Counted from the first letter of the stretch, positions 14,939 to 22,752 are shown. The stretch is 25,233 nucleotides of DNA from Actinomycetota bacterium (GCA_003452655.1 DMNR01000406.1:1-25233), one strand, 5' to 3'. Program-made: numbers and translations. The notes: generated from the letters alone by a model not told the origin.

Positions 14939-15954
14939 TGGATTGGGCGCTGATCGTTACGGCCATCGTCGTCATTGTCGCTATCGGCTTCGACTTCACG
15001 AATGGCTTCCACGACGCCGCGAACGCGATTGCAACCTCCGTCGGAACGCGCGCCCTCGCGCCCGCAACGGCGCTCGCGCTTGCTGCCGTCTTCAACTTCA
15101 TCGGTGCCTTCATCGGTTACTGGACCGGCAGCGGAGTTGCCAAGACCATCCAAAGCGTCACGACTCCGCCAAGTGGCTATGCAGGTTTGGCCCTGGTTGC
15201 CGCTGCACTTGGTGGTGCCATCGGTTGGAACCTGGTCACCTGGCGACTCGGTCTGCCCAGTTCATCCACACACGCGTTGATCGGCGGGGTGGTTGGCGCC
15301 GCTCTCGTCGCGGGCACGATCGTCGAGTGGGGCACTGTGTGGGAGAAGGTGATCATCCCGATGGTCACGTCACCTTTCGTTGGTTTGATCTTGGCATTCC
15401 TCGTGATGAGGCTCATTGTCGTGATCTTCAGAAACAAGAATCCTCAGAAGGTTGGCGGCGGGTTCCGGCATGCCCAGAGTGTTTCGGCATGTGCCATGGC
15501 GATGGGACATGGCATGCAGGATGCGCAGAAGACGATGGGAGTCATCTTCCTGCTGCTGATCAGCATGGGCTATGCGTCGGCCAGTGACGAGATGCCAGTG
15601 TGGATCGTCTTCGCCTGCGCTGGTGCGATCAGCATCGGGACAGCGGTCGGTGGAAAGCGGATCATGAAGACGTTGGGACGCAGAATCATCGACCTCGACC
15701 CCGCGCGAGGATTCTCTGCCGAATCCGTCTCTGCGACGGTCCTTTACGTCACGGCACTCGGCCTTGACGCACCCGTCTCGACGACGCAGGTAATCACTGG
15801 CGGAATCCTTGGTGCCGGTGTTGAGAAACGCGTGTCCTCCGTCCGGTGGGGAGTCGGAGTCAACATTCTGTGGGCTTGGGGTCTGACGCTCCCGGCGGCC
15901 GCAGCGCTTGCCGCCCTGGTGTACCTGATCATCAAACTCGTATCTGCCCTCTAG
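14938..15954 (+). CDS. PiT-family inorganic phosphate transporter
   Basis: A 338-residue integral membrane phosphate permease of the PiT family, which in bacteria takes up metal-phosphate with H+. The duplicated family signatures are clear: GFDFTNGFHDAANAIATS in the first half with LPSSSTHALIGG, then MAMGHGMQDAQKTMGVI and APVSTTQVITGGILGAG in the second half. About ten membrane helices can be traced. The length suits the shorter bacterial/archaeal PiT forms. It is translated with the DUF47 gene (one-base overlap), the standard pairing. A predicted PHS-like phosphate symporter lies on the other side of the ABC genes. Confidence 0.94.
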   Translation: MDWALIVTAIVVIVAIGFDFTNGFHDAANAIATSVGTRALAPATALALAAVFNFIGAFIGYWTGSGVAKTIQSVTTPPSGYAGLALVAAALGGAIGWNLVTWRLGLPSSSTHALIGGVVGAALVAGTIVEWGTVWEKVIIPMVTSPFVGLILAFLVMRLIVVIFRNKNPQKVGGGFRHAQSVSACAMAMGHGMQDAQKTMGVIFLLLISMGYASASDEMPVWIVFACAGAISIGTAVGGKRIMKTLGRRIIDLDPARGFSAESVSATVLYVTALGLDAPVSTTQVITGGILGAGVEKRVSSVRWGVGVNILWAWGLTLPAAAALAALVYLIIKLVSAL

Positions 15955-15998
15955 GTCACCACGTCAGGACGGGCATGGGTTGAGGCATCCTTGATCAC

Positions 15999-16973
15999 AT
16001 GGTGCTAAGCGTCGGCAACTCCTCGATGCGCCGTGGTGTCATCGCTGCTTGCGTGTCTGCGACTTTGTTTGGCGTTAGCACGCCATTGGCGAAGCTCTTG
16101 CTCGGGAAGACCGGCCCGTGGATGCTCGCTGCGCTGCTGTACCTGGGCGCTGGAATCGGACTCTTGGCCTACCGGACCATCAGCCGGGCAGCGCGAGTGA
16201 GGCTTTCGGCTCAAGACCGTGGGATCTTCGCGGCCGCAACGTTCTTCGGTGGGATCGGCGCGCCAGTCCTCCTCATGTTCGGGATCTCGCAGATGCCAGC
16301 CACTGGTGCATCGTTGTTGTTGAATTCGGAGGCTGTCTTCACGGTCCTGTTGGCATGGCTGATCTTCAAGGAACACGTGGGTCGGCGGCTGTTTCTCGGG
16401 ATCACGGCGATCGTTGCCGGTGGCCTTCTCGTGACGGTGCCCGGGTCTGCGGACTTGGGGTCGGGTTGGGCTCCAATCGCGGTAGTCGCTGCCTGCCTGT
16501 GCTGGGCGCTGGACAACAACCTGACGCAGCGAATCTCCACCACAGATGCTTCGTGGCTCGCCATGATGAAAGGCCTGATCGCAGGTACCACGAACTTGGT
16601 CATTGCATTCCTGCTCGGATCGCACCTGCCATCACCGGCGACGACGGCAGCAGGTCTGGTAATTGGGTTTGGTGCCTACGGGTTGAGCCTCATGCTGTTC
16701 GTAATGGCGCTGCGACAACTCGGTACGGCGCGCACGGGCGCGTACTTCTCCGTCGCACCCTTCCTCGGCGCGCTGGTTGCAGTCGCACTTGGAGAGCCAA
16801 TCACAGCTGCGCTGATTCTGGCGGGAGCGTTGATGGCGCTGGGAGTATGGCTACATCTGTCAGAGCACCACGAACACGAACACGTCCACGCAGCAACCGA
16901 ATTGGGAGTGCCGCAGATCCGACATACCCACCCGCACTATCCCGATACCGAGCACAGGCACTCACATGATTGA
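15999..16973 (+). CDS. EamA/DMT-superfamily transporter with histidine-rich C-terminal tail
   Basis: A 324-residue drug/metabolite-type permease with ten predicted helices in two EamA repeats (about residues 11-147 and 157-286). Examples are VSATLFGVSTPLAKLLLG at the first helix, NSEAVFTVLLAWLIFKEH at the end of repeat one, and FSVAPFLGALVAVALGEP at the matching place in repeat two. The last 39 residues (286-324) hold 12 histidines in EHHEHEHVH, RHTHPH and HRHSH clusters, which suggests metal binding. The substrate is unknown; a metal ion or metal complex is possible. CATCCT at 15986-15991 could be a leaderless -10, 7 bases before the ATG. It follows the PiT gene by 44 bases. Confidence 0.85.
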   Translation: MVLSVGNSSMRRGVIAACVSATLFGVSTPLAKLLLGKTGPWMLAALLYLGAGIGLLAYRTISRAARVRLSAQDRGIFAAATFFGGIGAPVLLMFGISQMPATGASLLLNSEAVFTVLLAWLIFKEHVGRRLFLGITAIVAGGLLVTVPGSADLGSGWAPIAVVAACLCWALDNNLTQRISTTDASWLAMMKGLIAGTTNLVIAFLLGSHLPSPATTAAGLVIGFGAYGLSLMLFVMALRQLGTARTGAYFSVAPFLGALVAVALGEPITAALILAGALMALGVWLHLSEHHEHEHVHAATELGVPQIRHTHPHYPDTEHRHSHD

Positions 16974-16998
16974 GCGGCGCCTGCGGCACACGGGCGGT

Positions 16999-17013
16999 GG
17001 GGCTAGTCGCCCC
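16999..17013. terminator. Possible bidirectional terminator between convergent genes
   Basis: GGGGC-TAGTC-GCCCC forms a 5-base GC stem between the DMT stop (16973) and the secreted-protein stop (17018). An outer pair, ACACGG near 16988 and CCGTGT near 17025, can extend it. There is no T tract on either strand, so confidence is low. Confidence 0.35.
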
Positions 17014-17017
17014 CGAC

Positions 17018-17659
17018 TCATCTGCCGTGTCCCCTCCAGTTGTATGACCATGAGTAATCCAGTTGCTGAATATGCACTTTCATCATGATGTTGCTCGTAT
17101 CGCTGTCGCGATGAATCCACAGTTTCGTCTTCGTGTTTGGTACGAACCATCCTTGGTGTCCCTCAGCCTGAGCCAGTGACCATTCGACCTGATTGGGAGT
17201 TGGCTCAGACCCCATGCTCCCCGCTCCCGCAAGGATGTAGGGGTACTCCATTGCATCGTTGTTGGCACCGACGAAACCAATCATCGCGCCTCGTTGTCGG
17301 TACTCTGGTGGGCCTACGACGCTGTATATCCGGGCGTAGACGTCCGCGACAGGGTCCCCCTTGCAGTTGCTTCCGGACATGTTGTGACTTTCACCCTTAC
17401 TCAGGATTCCCTCGTCGTGTTCTGTCGTGGATTTGGATAGTCCACCTTCAGTGGTGAAGATCCAAATGGGGTTGTCGGTGTCATTCGTGAGGATCAGCGT
17501 CGAAGCTTTGGACCCCGTTAGCACCGTGCCCCCGTTTTCTCGTGCCCCGGCAGTCTGCTCACTGACTCCCGTCGCCGAAGTCGCTGCGCCGAGTGCTGTG
17601 GTGAGGACAAGGAGTGGAACTGCCGCGAATGCGGCTTTGCGGCTGAACATAGATCGCAT
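17018..17659 (-). CDS. Small predicted secreted protein, unknown function
   Basis: A 213-residue exported protein. It has basic residues before a hydrophobic core (about 9-28) and likely signal cleavage near ATSA or a little later. The mature part is rich in beta-prone segments and aromatic residues, for example TLILTNDTDNPIWIF, DVYARIYSVVG and the WSYNWRGHGR end, and carries one Cys. This suggests a beta-sandwich-like surface or lectin-like domain, but I recognise no family. GGAAGG lies 8 bases before the ATG; a second ATG three codons in is possible. The gene is more AT-rich than its neighbours, for example around 17040-17110, which may mark acquisition. An ECF-type promoter precedes it. 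Confidence 0.75.
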   Translation of the reverse strand: MRSMFSRKAAFAAVPLLVLTTALGAATSATGVSEQTAGARENGGTVLTGSKASTLILTNDTDNPIWIFTTEGGLSKSTTEHDEGILSKGESHNMSGSNCKGDPVADVYARIYSVVGPPEYRQRGAMIGFVGANNDAMEYPYILAGAGSMGSEPTPNQVEWSLAQAEGHQGWFVPNTKTKLWIHRDSDTSNIMMKVHIQQLDYSWSYNWRGHGR

Positions 17660-17676
17660 GGGAGGAACCTTCCGTT

Positions 17677-17703
17677 GACGGAGTTATCCCTGTCGTTGTT
17701 CCC
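17677..17703 (-). promoter_or_regulatory. ECF-sigma-type promoter upstream of the small secreted protein
   Basis: On the minus strand GGGAAC (17703-17698) is followed by a 17-base spacer and CGTC (17680-17677), the layout of extracytoplasmic-function sigma promoters (AAC, 16-17 bases, CGTC). Transcription would start about 10 bases before the ATG, just ahead of the GGAAGG ribosome site. This would tie the secreted protein to an envelope or redox stress sigma factor not encoded here. Confidence 0.45.
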
Positions 17704-17731
17704 CGGTTTTCCTTGGCGACTACCAGTTGCG

Positions 17732-17753
17732 CCCGGTGAGCCGGTTCACCGGG
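17732..17753 (-). terminator. Hairpin after the SerB1-like gene
   Basis: CCCGGTGA and TCACCGGG form a perfect 8-base stem around a 6-base loop, 18 bases past the stop of the HAD gene on the minus strand. No U tract follows. It would also separate that transcript from the downstream secreted-protein promoter at 17703. Confidence 0.5.
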
Positions 17754-17771
17754 AGGAATCGAGACTAGGAG

Positions 17772-18680
17772 TCAGGCGCGGGCGTTGCGGATTGCGCGAG
17801 CGGTGACGACCGATCCGATAGCTGCCCCCGCCACGACGCCGAGGATGATGGTCGACGAGGCGCCGATCTTCACTGCCTTACGGCCCACTCTGAAGTCATT
17901 AACTGGCCACTCATGCGATTTCGCGTAGTGCCGGAGTTTGCGATCAGGATTGATGGCATGGGGATTGCCAACCAGGCTCAGCATGGGGATGTCATTGGCT
18001 GAATCGGAGTATGCCGAGCACCGAGTTAGGTCGAGACCCTCAACTTCGGCGAGGGTCGCCACAGCGTCCGCTTTCGCCTGACCGTGGATTGGTGACCCGA
18101 GCAGGCGGCCGGTGTATACGCCGTCCTTGATCTCTGACCGTGTACCGATAGCCCCGGTGAGTCCGAGACGATCGGCAATCACCTGCGCGACTTCGATCGG
18201 AGTCGCGGACACGAGCCACACACGTTGCCCGGCGTCCAGGTGTGCGTGGGCAAGCGCCAGAGTCCCCTCCCACAGCTTGTCCGCCATATATTCGTCGAAC
18301 ACGTCGTCGGCGAGCGCTTGCATCTCCTCAACGCGACGGCCCTTGACGATGGACAGCGCGGAGTCCTGAATCTTGGCGATATCGTCCATGTTCTCGGTCC
18401 CGGCCATGACGAACTTGGCCTGCTTCCACGCGAAGTTCGCCATCTCGCGGCGGGACACGATGCCGTTCTTCACCATTCCCCGCCCAAACGCGTAGATGCT
18501 CGCGCCCTGGACGACGGTGTTGTCGATATCGAAGAAAGCGGCACCCGTTGGATCGGGCTTGATTGGCGGGGAATTAGGCGCGTCTGAGGCCGCGAGTGAA
18601 CCCGATTCGAGGTCAATGGGACCGCCATCGGGGGACTTACTGGCCGGCAGCGTTGGATTCTCTGACTCCTGGTTTGACAC
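17772..18680 (-). CDS. HAD-IB family hydrolase (SerB1-like phosphatase)
   Basis: A 302-residue haloacid dehalogenase phosphatase of subfamily IB. Motif I FFDIDNTV carries the nucleophile D51 and acid D53; motif II is LVSATP (Ser158); motif III Lys203 lies in GQAKADAV; motif IV YSDSANDIPML carries D226 and D230. A polar, acidic N-terminal extension (1-45) and one C-terminal membrane helix (about 274-295) suggest tethering to the membrane. Mycobacterial serB1 (Rv0505c) sits at the same place and strand. The substrate may be phosphoserine or another phosphomonoester. The GTG start has no ribosome site, but a -10-like box lies 6 bases upstream. Confidence 0.88.
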   Translation of the reverse strand: MSNQESENPTLPASKSPDGGPIDLESGSLAASDAPNSPPIKPDPTGAAFFDIDNTVVQGASIYAFGRGMVKNGIVSRREMANFAWKQAKFVMAGTENMDDIAKIQDSALSIVKGRRVEEMQALADDVFDEYMADKLWEGTLALAHAHLDAGQRVWLVSATPIEVAQVIADRLGLTGAIGTRSEIKDGVYTGRLLGSPIHGQAKADAVATLAEVEGLDLTRCSAYSDSANDIPMLSLVGNPHAINPDRKLRHYAKSHEWPVNDFRVGRKAVKIGASSTIILGVVAGAAIGSVVTARAIRNARA

Positions 18681-18686
18681 ACTGGC

Positions 18687-18692
18687 ACCCTA
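18687..18692 (-). promoter_or_regulatory. Candidate leaderless -10 box for the HAD gene in a divergent promoter
   Basis: TAGGGT on the minus strand ends 6 bases before the GTG at 18680, matching the leaderless -10 arrangement. Only 42 bases separate this GTG from the divergent GTG of the acyl-CoA synthetase, so the two promoters must overlap. For that gene GAGACT (18710-18715) ends 7 bases before its GTG. Confidence 0.38.
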
Positions 18693-18722
18693 GCCGCCTA
18701 CAGCTATGGGAGACTCGCGTTC

Positions 18723-20315
18723 GTGGGAGCTAACCTCGCAGACCTGGTGCAGGTCGCCGCAACGCAGCGGCCTGACGTGCCAGCAATCGTGACAACCGAC
18801 CGTACGACGACCTGGGCGGAGCTTGAGCGCTTGGTCCGTGCTGTGTCCGGCGGGTTAACCACGCGCCGCTTGGATCGCGGGGACCGCGTGGCGATCGTTC
18901 TCGGGAACAGCCTTGAGTTCGTCACTTCGTATTTCGGCATCATGCGCGCGGGCTTGGTGGCAGTGCCGATCAACAATTCCTATACGGCGACCGAAATTTC
19001 CGCCGTCTTGACGTCCTCCGGGGCGAAGCTCGTGATTGCCGATCGCCAGACGGTGAAGGCGGTTCGTGACGCTTCCGGCGGAGAGGTTCCGGTCATTGAG
19101 GTCGGTACGGACGAATGGCGTCGCCTGACCGTCGGTTCGACACCGCCTCCCGACTTTGAGACTGATCCTGAGAGCCTGGCCGTTCTGATCTACACCGCTG
19201 GCACTTCTGGTCAGCCCAAGGGCGCGATGCTTACCCACCGGGCGCTGCTGTCCAACCTCGACCAACTCCTGCGCGTTACCGATCCGGCGCCGATGCTCGC
19301 CGACGACGTCGTGCTGATCGTCTTGCCGATGTTCCATATTTACGCGTTGAACGCTGCTCTCGGGCTGGTCGCTCGTTGTGGTGCGACGGCCGTCATTTCA
19401 GACCGATTCGACCCAGAAGACTCGCTGCGGATGGTGCAGGACCACAAGGTCACGAACATTGCTGGTGCGCCGCCGATGTACATCGCGTGGTCTGCGATCC
19501 CGAATTTCGCGCACCGGATGTCGTCGGTCCGAATGCTTGCTTCAGGTGCTGCTCCGCTGCTTCCCGCGGTCTACCAACAGTTCGCATCTGCGGGCCTGAC
19601 GATCTGGGAGGGCTACGGAATGACCGAGGCTTCCCCGGTCATCACGTCTGCGATCGTCACCGGAGTCTCGAAGGCCGGAAGTGTCGGACAGCCGCTGCCC
19701 GGCGTCGAGACCAAGCTGGTCGATGACTCGGGGAACGAGGTTGAAGAAGGCGATCCAGGCGAGATCATCGTGCGCGGACCCAACCTGTTCAGTGGTTACT
19801 GGCCAGATGGCGCCGACGGACCGGACGGCGATGGTTGGTTCGGAACCGGTGACGTGGCGATTGCCGACCACGAGGGCGACCTGCGGTTGGTCGATCGTCG
19901 ACGCGATTTGATCCTGGTCAGCGGTTTCAACGTGTACCCGCGCGAAATCGAGACTGTCATTGCAGCTGCACCCGGTGTTGCCGAAGTCGCGGTGGTGGGT
20001 GTGACGCATCCGTACACGGGTGAGGCAGTCAAGGCGATCGTGGTGCCGAAGCTCGATGTGCAACTTCATTCCGAAGATGTGTTGGCGTTTGCCCAGCAGC
20101 ATCTCGCGCGGTTTAAGGCGCCGACCATTGTTGAAGTTGTCCGTGCTCTGCCCCACTCGGTCACCGGAAAGATCCAGAAGAGCGGCCTGAAAGAGCGCGC
20201 GATTGACGCCGAGTCGATTTCCGACATCAGCGACCAGTTGAAGCAGGAGGCCGACGCGACCACCGTGCAGGAGCAGGGCGAAGTCAAACCCGCAAACGAC
20301 TCGTCCGCATCCTAA
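18723..20315 (+). CDS. AMP-forming acyl-CoA synthetase (FadD-like, class I adenylate-forming)
   Basis: A 530-residue ligase that activates a carboxylic acid, probably a fatty acid, as the acyl-AMP and then the CoA thioester. The family core motifs are intact: the P-loop YTAGTSGQPKGAMLTH (157-172), LPMFHIYAL (201-209), GYGMTEASP (297-305), WFGTGDVA (372-379), the hinge RRRDLILVSGFNVYPREIE (392-410), and the catalytic Lys483 in SVTGKIQKSG. The last 35 residues are polar and acidic. Chain-length specificity cannot be read. The GTG start lacks a ribosome site and may be leaderless. The glutaredoxin-like gene starts 7 bases after its stop, so they are co-transcribed. Confidence 0.92.
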   Translation: MGANLADLVQVAATQRPDVPAIVTTDRTTTWAELERLVRAVSGGLTTRRLDRGDRVAIVLGNSLEFVTSYFGIMRAGLVAVPINNSYTATEISAVLTSSGAKLVIADRQTVKAVRDASGGEVPVIEVGTDEWRRLTVGSTPPPDFETDPESLAVLIYTAGTSGQPKGAMLTHRALLSNLDQLLRVTDPAPMLADDVVLIVLPMFHIYALNAALGLVARCGATAVISDRFDPEDSLRMVQDHKVTNIAGAPPMYIAWSAIPNFAHRMSSVRMLASGAAPLLPAVYQQFASAGLTIWEGYGMTEASPVITSAIVTGVSKAGSVGQPLPGVETKLVDDSGNEVEEGDPGEIIVRGPNLFSGYWPDGADGPDGDGWFGTGDVAIADHEGDLRLVDRRRDLILVSGFNVYPREIETVIAAAPGVAEVAVVGVTHPYTGEAVKAIVVPKLDVQLHSEDVLAFAQQHLARFKAPTIVEVVRALPHSVTGKIQKSGLKERAIDAESISDISDQLKQEADATTVQEQGEVKPANDSSAS

Positions 20316-20322
20316 AGACGCC

Positions 20323-20574
20323 ATGTCGCAGGAATCGCAGACAGTTCGGGTAACGCTGATCGGTAAGCCAGATTGCCATCTTTGTGCTGATGCCCGAGGG
20401 GTCATAGCGACCGTCTGCGCCGAATTGGGAGTCGGCTGGCAAGAGGTGTCGATTCTCGATGATCCCGAACTGGCCGACGAATACTGGGACAAAATCCCGG
20501 TGACACTGATCGACGGCGATGTCCATGACATCTATCGGGTGGACCCCGCTCGACTTCGGTCCAAGCTCACCTGA
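20323..20574 (+). CDS. Glutaredoxin-like family protein
   Basis: An 83-residue thioredoxin-fold protein with a redox CHLC motif (C18, C21) after the first strand (VRVTLIGKPDC), the cis-Pro segment IPVTLIDG, and a short end DPARLRSKL. This is the small glutaredoxin-like family found next to hemA in actinobacteria (compare Rv0508). It probably reduces disulfides in the cytoplasm; the partner is not known. It lies directly downstream of the acyl-CoA synthetase and just before the rex promoter region, so it is likely transcribed with the synthetase and not with rex-hem. Confidence 0.88.
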   Translation: MSQESQTVRVTLIGKPDCHLCADARGVIATVCAELGVGWQEVSILDDPELADEYWDKIPVTLIDGDVHDIYRVDPARLRSKLT

Positions 20575-20614
20575 CGCCGTGCATGCCCCGCCTTGGTCGC
20601 AGATTCTGTTCAAC

Positions 20615-20632
20615 GTGTTGCCGAATTAACAC
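20615..20632 (+). promoter_or_regulatory. Candidate Rex operator upstream of the rex-hem operon
   Basis: GTGTTGCCGAATTAACAC is an 18-base imperfect inverted repeat. It matches 10 of the 14 defined bases of the Gram-positive Rex operator TTGTTAA-N4-TTAACAA, and the right half is nearly perfect (TTAACA). It lies just upstream of the -35 box. Rex represses its own hem operon in Streptomyces, so an operator here is expected. Confidence 0.4.
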
Positions 20633-20641
20633 TCGGTAACT

Positions 20642-20670
20642 TTGTGCATTCGTGAATTCCGGCGTACTCT
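20642..20670 (+). promoter_or_regulatory. Promoter of the rex-hemA-hemC-hemD operon
   Basis: TTGTGC (20642-20647), a 17-base spacer and TACTCT (20665-20670) make a good housekeeping-type promoter. Transcription would start near 20677, giving a leader of about 45 bases that holds the GAGGAGG ribosome site. A further Rex-like dyad (TTGTGCA-G-TTCGCAA, 20670-20684) covers the expected start, though its spacer is shorter than the normal four bases. Confidence 0.55.
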
Positions 20671-20722
20671 TGTGCAGTTCGCAAGTGCTACCGAGCTGTT
20701 CTAATCGTCGAGGAGGATGCCC

Positions 20723-21403
20723 GTGGGAACGCGGCGAGGCATCCCTGAAGCAACTGTTGCGCGCTTACCCATTTATCACCGCGTGCTGACCTCCCTCAAC
20801 GAACTTGGCGTTGAGACTGTGTCGAGCGAAGAACTCGCCAGCGCGTCAGGCGTTAGCAGCGCAAAGCTTCGCAAAGACCTCTCGCACCTGGGCTCCTACG
20901 GAACCCGCGGCGTTGGCTACGACGTGGAGTTCCTCGTCTACCAAATTGCCCGCGAACTGGGCCTGACGCAGGACTGGCCAGTAGTTATCGTCGGGGTGGG
21001 AAACCTCGGTCGAGCCCTTGCCAACTACGGCGGCTTCGCTTCGCGGGGATTCCGAATTGTTGGACTGCTCGATGCGGATCCGAACCTCGTCGGCAAAGAT
21101 GTCGCGCTCGCCCCAGGGATGCGGGTCCGTCACCTTGACGAACTCGAACGAGTTGTTCGCGAAGCGGAACCTGCGATAGCCGTGATTGCGACCCCGGCTG
21201 AGGCTGCCCAAGCGGTGTGCGATCGAGTGGTTGCCGTTGGCATGACGAGCATTCTCAACTTCGCCCCGGTGGTGCTGGCAGTCCCAGACCGAGTCGAAGT
21301 TCGCAAGGTGGACCTGGCAACCGAACTGCAGATTCTGGCGTTCCATGAGCAGCGACGAACCCGCGACGACGACCTTGTCGGCAGCGTCGGGGGTGGCTTG
21401 TGA
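20723..21403 (+). CDS. rex: Redox-sensing transcriptional repressor Rex
   Basis: A 226-residue dimeric repressor that binds DNA when the NADH/NAD+ ratio is low and lets go when NADH binds. The N-terminal winged helix is typical: IPEATVARLPIYHRVL, then ASGVSSAKLRKDLSHLGSYGTRGVGYDVE. The Rossmann domain begins with VIVGVGNLGRALANYGGF (NADH loop 91-96), followed by LLDADP. The start is the GTG at 20723, six bases after the GAGGAGG site; the in-frame ATG at 20717 touches that site and is too close. Its stop overlaps the hemA start as GTGA. It probably controls its own operon. Confidence 0.95.
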   Translation: MGTRRGIPEATVARLPIYHRVLTSLNELGVETVSSEELASASGVSSAKLRKDLSHLGSYGTRGVGYDVEFLVYQIARELGLTQDWPVVIVGVGNLGRALANYGGFASRGFRIVGLLDADPNLVGKDVALAPGMRVRHLDELERVVREAEPAIAVIATPAEAAQAVCDRVVAVGMTSILNFAPVVLAVPDRVEVRKVDLATELQILAFHEQRRTRDDDLVGSVGGGL

Positions 21404-22752
21404 GCCTCCTGCTTGTTGGGGTTAGCCATCGCACGGCACCGGTCGCGCTGCTCGATCAGATAGCCGCACATACCGAATCGGTCACCTCGCTTCGCAACGA
21501 CATTGCGGCGTCACCATTCGTCGCCGAAGTCATGGTTGTCAGCACCTGTAACCGTTTGGAGGTCACTGCCGAGGTTGTGCGCTTCCACGGGGCAGTGACG
21601 GATATTTCAAGCCGTCTGGCGAAGCACACGGGCGTGCATCTCGACGATCTGACAACTCACCTCTACGTTCACTTCGAAGAGCGCGCCGTGCACCACATGT
21701 TCACGGTCGCCTCCGGGCTCGACTCGATGATTGTCGGCGAGCAACAGATTCTTGGTCAGGTACGCAGTTCCTTGCGTGAGGCGCAGGAAGCCGGGAATGC
21801 CGGGCGAGTGCTGAATGACCTTGGCCAGACCGCACTCCGGATCGGCAAGCGGGTCCACAGCGAGACCGGCATTGATCGCCACGGGGCCTCCGTCGTGTCT
21901 GTCGCGCTCGACCTCGCGCAGGAGGTCACGGGATCGTTGCGCGATCGCAACGCTTTAGTCGTCGGGGCCGGGGCGATGAGTTCGCTGAGCTTGCAGACTC
22001 TGGCGAGCCGAGGTGTCAGCGACATTACCGTCGCCAGTCGGACATCAAGTTCCACCAAGCGCGCGGCAGATCTCTCCGGTGCGACTCCGATTGGCATGGA
22101 TGAGCTCCCAGGCGCGCTGACCAAAGCCGACGTGATTGTCAGTGCCACTGGCGCTAACGGAGTGGTCATCACCGCGGCTGACATCGCCACAGCGATGCAA
22201 GGCAGGCAGAACAGAGCACTCGTGGTCGTTGATCTCGCTCTGCCACATGACACTGAACCGGAGGTCGGCTCCCTCGAGTCGGTGACGCGCATTGACCTCG
22301 CTGCGTTGGCTCATGCGCCCGGTGCGGCCGCATCTCAGTCCGATCTCGACGTCGCGCGGACTCTGATCGACGATGAGGTGCGTGCCTTCCTGGCCGACCA
22401 GGCAGCTCAGCGGGTTGAGCCGATCGTCGTCTCACTGCGCGCCAAGGCCGATCTCGTGCTGGAGGCTGAACTCCAACGTCTGCGGCTCAAGCACCCCGAG
22501 TTATCCGAGGCTGCGGTTGCTGCGGTTGAACAAACGATGCGGCGCACCGTGTCCACGCTGCTGCACACCCCGACGGTTCGAATGAAGCAATTCGCCGCCG
22601 ATCCCGATGGGCAGCGATACGCCGAGGCCTTGCACGCGCTCTTTGACCTCGATCCAGAAGCCGTCACATCACTGTCGGACACGAGCGTCGATGCGAGCGA
22701 GGCCAGCGGCTTCACGGACATCACCAACTTGAATGGCCGGTGGATGCCTTGA
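21400..22752 (+). CDS. hemA: Glutamyl-tRNA reductase
   Basis: A 450-residue enzyme that reduces glutamyl-tRNA(Glu) with NADPH to glutamate-1-semialdehyde, the first committed step of C5-pathway tetrapyrrole synthesis. The N-terminus LLLVGVSHRTAPV and the nucleophile Cys50 in STCNRLEV are present, then GLDSMIVGEQQILGQV (107-122), the NADPH loop VVGAGAMS (187-194), and the C-terminal dimerisation helices ending near 420. The GTG overlaps the rex stop by three bases. This organism therefore makes 5-aminolevulinate from glutamate, not by ALA synthase. Confidence 0.96.
   Translation: MSLLLVGVSHRTAPVALLDQIAAHTESVTSLRNDIAASPFVAEVMVVSTCNRLEVTAEVVRFHGAVTDISSRLAKHTGVHLDDLTTHLYVHFEERAVHHMFTVASGLDSMIVGEQQILGQVRSSLREAQEAGNAGRVLNDLGQTALRIGKRVHSETGIDRHGASVVSVALDLAQEVTGSLRDRNALVVGAGAMSSLSLQTLASRGVSDITVASRTSSSTKRAADLSGATPIGMDELPGALTKADVIVSATGANGVVITAADIATAMQGRQNRALVVVDLALPHDTEPEVGSLESVTRIDLAALAHAPGAAASQSDLDVARTLIDDEVRAFLADQAAQRVEPIVVSLRAKADLVLEAELQRLRLKHPELSEAAVAAVEQTMRRTVSTLLHTPTVRMKQFAADPDGQRYAEALHALFDLDPEAVTSLSDTSVDASEASGFTDITNLNGRWMP

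Noticed and set aside
16118..16969. Second plus-strand frame of about 283 codons inside the DMT transporter gene
   Set aside because: Rich in Arg, Gly and Cys with no hydrophobic pattern, while the other frame encodes a clear ten-helix transporter.
19542..20531. Minus-strand open frame of about 329 codons opposite the acyl-CoA synthetase and glutaredoxin genes
   Set aside because: Antisense to two genes with intact motifs; no ribosome site or family resemblance.
20642..20659. TTGTGCATTCGTGAATTC read as a Rex operator
   Set aside because: Only the left half fits the operator; the right half does not form the inverted repeat. It is better explained as the -35 region.
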